Of a stretch of DNA of 39,836 nt, positions 37,845 through 39,836 are shown in pieces. The stretch is from DATEOR01 sp046734455. GTDB taxonomy: Bacteria > Actinomycetota > Thermoleophilia > Gaiellales > Gaiellaceae. Below the pieces are notes generated by a model. It ran no database searches, was not told where the DNA came from, and saw nothing but the letters and a program-made list of their open reading frames with translations. The DNA is taken from NCBI GenBank assembly GCA_046734455.1, contig JBKPRJ010000103.1, positions 1 to 39,836 of the forward strand, written 5' to 3'. Both the position numbers and the translations under genes were made by a program. Numbering within the stretch: position 1 is the first letter of the stretch; every line of letters starts with the position of its first letter.

Positions 37845-38537
37845 CTAGTTCTCCTGCTGGGTCGGGCGGATCAGCAGCTCGTTCACGTCCACGTGCGGAG
37901 GCTGGGCGACCGAGTACAGGATCGCGCGCGCGATGTCGTCCGGCTCGAGGGCTCCCTCGGGCGGTGAGTCGAAGAACGGCGTGTCCACGCTCCCCGGCTC
38001 GATGAGAGTGACGCGGACGCCCGTGCCGTTCAGCTCCTGCCGCGCGGCCTCGCCCATCGCCGTCACGGCCCACTTCGTCGCCGAGTAGAGCGACCCGGCT
38101 AGCGCGCGCCGGCCCGCCACCGAGCCGGTCAGGAGCAGGTGGCCCTTCGACTCTTTCAGGGCGGGCAGGGCAGCGCGGATCGTCAGCGCGCAGCCGTAGA
38201 CGTTCGTGAGCACCATGCTCTTCCAGAACTCCGGGCTCTCCTCGAGGAAGCCGCGCTTCGCGCCGAAGCCCGCGTTCGCGAGCGCCACGTCCAGCCGTCC
38301 GAACCGGTCGAGGGCGGTGGCGACGAGCGCCTCCTGATCCGCCCACTCCGTCACGTCGCAACGCTGCGCGACCGCCTTCCCTTCGCCACCGAGATCCGCC
38401 GCAAGCGCCTCCAGCTTGTCGACGCTCCGCGCGCCGAGCACGACGCGATAGCCGGCCTCGACCGCGCGGCGCGCCGTCGCCTCGCCGATCCCACTCGAGG
38501 CGCCGGTGATGAGGAAGACCTTGTCCGAATCCGTCAT
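37845..38537 (-). CDS. Short-chain dehydrogenase/reductase (SDR) family oxidoreductase
   Basis: 230 residues, classical SDR: LITGASSGIGEATARR (9-24, TGxxxGxG coenzyme loop), LANAGFGA (NAG motif), the catalytic serine in LLTGSVAGRR and YSATKWAVTAM with the catalytic Tyr-x-x-x-Lys; C-terminal IEPGSVDTPFF. It oxidises or reduces an alcohol/ketone with NAD(P)(H) in the cytosol; the substrate is not readable. TAGGGT 12 bases before the ATG may be its -10. An unusual inverted repeat (38571-38656) lies just upstream. Confidence 0.92.
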   Translation of the reverse strand: MTDSDKVFLITGASSGIGEATARRAVEAGYRVVLGARSVDKLEALAADLGGEGKAVAQRCDVTEWADQEALVATALDRFGRLDVALANAGFGAKRGFLEESPEFWKSMVLTNVYGCALTIRAALPALKESKGHLLLTGSVAGRRALAGSLYSATKWAVTAMGEAARQELNGTGVRVTLIEPGSVDTPFFDSPPEGALEPDDIARAILYSVAQPPHVDVNELLIRPTQQEN

Positions 38538-38570
38538 CTTGCGCCCGCCACCCTAGTCGCTCACCTCCAT

Positions 38571-38656
38571 GCCTTGTGTTTCACGATCTCGACCTCCGAA
38601 CAGTCCGAAAATCGCACATTCACACGGATGGACTTTGTGCGCGTGAAACACAAGGC
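38571..38656. repeat. 15-base perfect inverted repeat with parS-like half-sites
   Basis: GCCTTGTGTTTCACG (38571-38585) and its exact complement CGTGAAACACAAGGC (38642-38656) flank 56 bases; within them ACAGTCCG and CGGATGGACT give a partial inner repeat. Each arm contains TGTTTCAC, half of the ParB-binding consensus TGTTTCACGTGAAACA, but the halves are 58 bases apart. An 11-base direct repeat CTTTGTGCGCG (38633 and 38660) overlaps. It fills most of the 178-base ftsY-SDR spacer and carries no recognisable gene. Possible readings: paired operator sites, a hairpin after ftsY, or a remnant of a small mobile element. Confidence 0.55.
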
Positions 38657-38715
38657 CCGCTTTGTGCGCGAACCGAGGGAGCGGGACGCGTGAGTCGACC
38701 GAGGGTGCCCGGGCG

Positions 38716-39675
38716 TCAGTCGGCAGAAACCAGTGCCCGCGCGAACTCGCCGGCGTCGAACGGCTGCAGGTCGTCGAGGGACTCTCCCACGCCGACGAGC
38801 TTCACCGGCAGGCCCAGCTCGTGCGCGATGGCGACAGCGATGCCGCCCTTCGCGCTTCCGTCGAGCTTGGTGAGGGCCACGCCGGAGACCTGCACCGCCT
38901 CGCCGAAGAGCCGCGCCTGCTGGAGCCCGTTCTGGCCGGTGGTCGCGTCGACGACGAGCAGCGTCTCGTGCGGAGCACCGTCGAGCCGCTGCGCGATCAC
39001 GCGGCGGATCTTCGCGAGCTCCTCCATGAGGTTCGTCTGCGTGTGTAGGCGGCCGGCCGTGTCGACGATGACGACGTCGCGCCCGCGCGCCTGCGCCGCC
39101 TCGATGGCGTCGAAGGCGACCGCGGCGGGGTCGGCACCGTGCGTGGAGCCGACGAAGTCGGCACCCGCGCGACCGGCCCAGATCTCCAACTGCTCGTCGG
39201 CTGCCGCGCGGAAGGTATCCGCTGCGGCGACGACCACCGCATGCCCGTGATCGCGAAGGCGCGAGGCGAGCTTGCCGATCGTGGTCGTCTTCCCGGTCCC
39301 GTTGACGCCGACGACGAGGATCACGGTGGGATCCGCGCCGAGCGCGAGCCGTCCGCTCCCGTCCGGGGTCATCATCCCCGTGACGAGCTCCTGCAGGCCC
39401 TCGACGAGCTCCCCCTCGCTCGCGGGCTCGCGCGCCTCGAGCTGCTGGACGAGCTCTACGGTGGCGGGCACACCGACATCCGCCCGGATGAGCGCCTCCT
39501 CGACCCGCTCCCACGACTCCGCATCGGCCGGGTTGAAGAAGAGATCCTGGGTGAGCGCCTTGCGGCTACCGGCCAGGGACTCGCGCAGGCGCCCGAACCA
39601 GCCGCGCCGGCCCTCCGCCTCGTATCCCACCTCGGGCTCGGCGTCGTCGCCGAGAAACTCGGACCAGCTCGTCAC
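38716..39675 (-). CDS. ftsY: Signal recognition particle receptor FtsY
   Basis: 319 residues. A short acidic A region (residues 1-25) leads to the N-domain; the GTPase has VVGVNGTGKTTTIGKLASRL (about 121-140), AADTFRAAADEQLEIWAGR, DTAGRLHTQTNLMEEL and TKLDGSAKGGIAVAI. No membrane helix; it attaches peripherally and docks Ffh-ribosome complexes at the membrane. GTG start in a GTGA overlap with the smc stop, so the two are co-translated. The A domain is short, as is typical of actinobacteria. Confidence 0.95.
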   Translation of the reverse strand: MTSWSEFLGDDAEPEVGYEAEGRRGWFGRLRESLAGSRKALTQDLFFNPADAESWERVEEALIRADVGVPATVELVQQLEAREPASEGELVEGLQELVTGMMTPDGSGRLALGADPTVILVVGVNGTGKTTTIGKLASRLRDHGHAVVVAAADTFRAAADEQLEIWAGRAGADFVGSTHGADPAAVAFDAIEAAQARGRDVVIVDTAGRLHTQTNLMEELAKIRRVIAQRLDGAPHETLLVVDATTGQNGLQQARLFGEAVQVSGVALTKLDGSAKGGIAVAIAHELGLPVKLVGVGESLDDLQPFDAGEFARALVSAD

Positions 39676-39836
39676 GCCGAGAGCGCGTGCAGGCTCTCGC
39701 GCTCTCCGGCCAGCCTCTTCGACACGATCTGGGAGACTCCGTCGGCGCCCATCGTCACGCCGTAGAGGATATCGGCGGCCTCCATCGTCCTCTTCTGGTG
39801 CGTGACGACGATGAACTGCGCCCGCTCCGAGAACTG
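39672..39836 (-). CDS. smc: Chromosome partition protein SMC (C-terminal end, partial)
   Basis: Only the last 54 residues are inside the window; the gene runs off the right edge. QFIVVTHQKRTMEAADILYG contains the switch (H-loop) histidine of the ABC-type head, followed by VTMGADGVSQIVSKRL, the standard C-terminal end of bacterial SMC. The last residues before TGA are SLHALSA. SMC compacts and helps segregate the chromosome with ScpA/ScpB. GTGA overlap with ftsY downstream. Confidence 0.9.
   Translation of the reverse strand, partial: QFSERAQFIVVTHQKRTMEAADILYGVTMGADGVSQIVSKRLAGERESLHALSA

Noticed and set aside
38571..38656. Functional parS site
   Set aside because: The two halves of the ParB consensus are 58 bases apart; a true site is one continuous 16-base palindrome. 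Reported only as an unusual repeat.
1..39836. tRNA, rRNA, CRISPR or intact transposon
   Set aside because: I saw no tRNA-like cloverleaf, rRNA core sequence, regularly spaced repeat or transposase motif. A tRNA/Infernal scan would settle this.

Overview
This window looks like chromosome from a very GC-rich actinobacterium with almost no space between genes. The order smc-ftsY ... ffh-rpsP-khpA-rimM-trmD-lepB ... rplS-rnhB-yraN-comM-dprA is the usual actinobacterial cluster. Gene content and heavy use of leaderless-type starts suggest a deep lineage such as Thermoleophilia; that placement is inference. I see no rRNA, tRNA, CRISPR array, intact insertion sequence or phage gene.

Layout. 1-4690 (minus strand): quinone-oxidoreductase-like dehydrogenase, VOC protein, a PDZ-domain remnant, a divergent glucose-6-phosphate dehydrogenase, and a GH15 protein lacking its N-terminal half. 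4813-5763: exported HAD acid phosphatase ending in a strong hairpin terminator. 5817-8999 (minus): ArsR/DUF1801/AHSA1 operon with a palindrome over the regulator start, cupin-GFA pair, coiled-coil protein, membrane protein. 9078-12427: small acidic protein, small membrane protein, DHA2-type MFS exporter, ATP-grasp enzyme.

12490-22767 (plus) is the most unusual part: a core-MetE-like methyltransferase, a histidine/phenylalanine ammonia-lyase homologue without the Ala-Ser-Gly that makes the MIO cofactor, a betaine-homocysteine-methyltransferase-like enzyme, a nucleoside hydrolase, then a complete Dpp/Opp-type importer (Tat lipoprotein, two permeases, fused double ATPase). It is followed by two divergent zinc alcohol dehydrogenases; the second leads a plus-strand operon with a formaldehyde-activating-enzyme homologue, an enolase-superfamily enzyme, an amidohydrolase and a threonine-dehydratase-like PLP enzyme (23889-28278). 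Taken together this suggests import and breakdown of a methylated (betaine-like) amine or amino-acid derivative, with methyl groups passed to thiols and formaldehyde captured; this is a hypothesis, and the nucleoside hydrolase does not fit it well.

28238-39836 is the housekeeping cluster on the minus strand, interrupted by plus-strand genes: a TolB-like secreted protein, two small hypothetical genes and dodecin. Two expression features recur throughout: a TANNNT hexamer about six bases before many start codons (leaderless mRNAs), and four-base NTGA stop/start overlaps inside operons that use ATG, GTG, TTG and apparently CTG. Seven of the eight convergent gene pairs overlap at their 3' ends.
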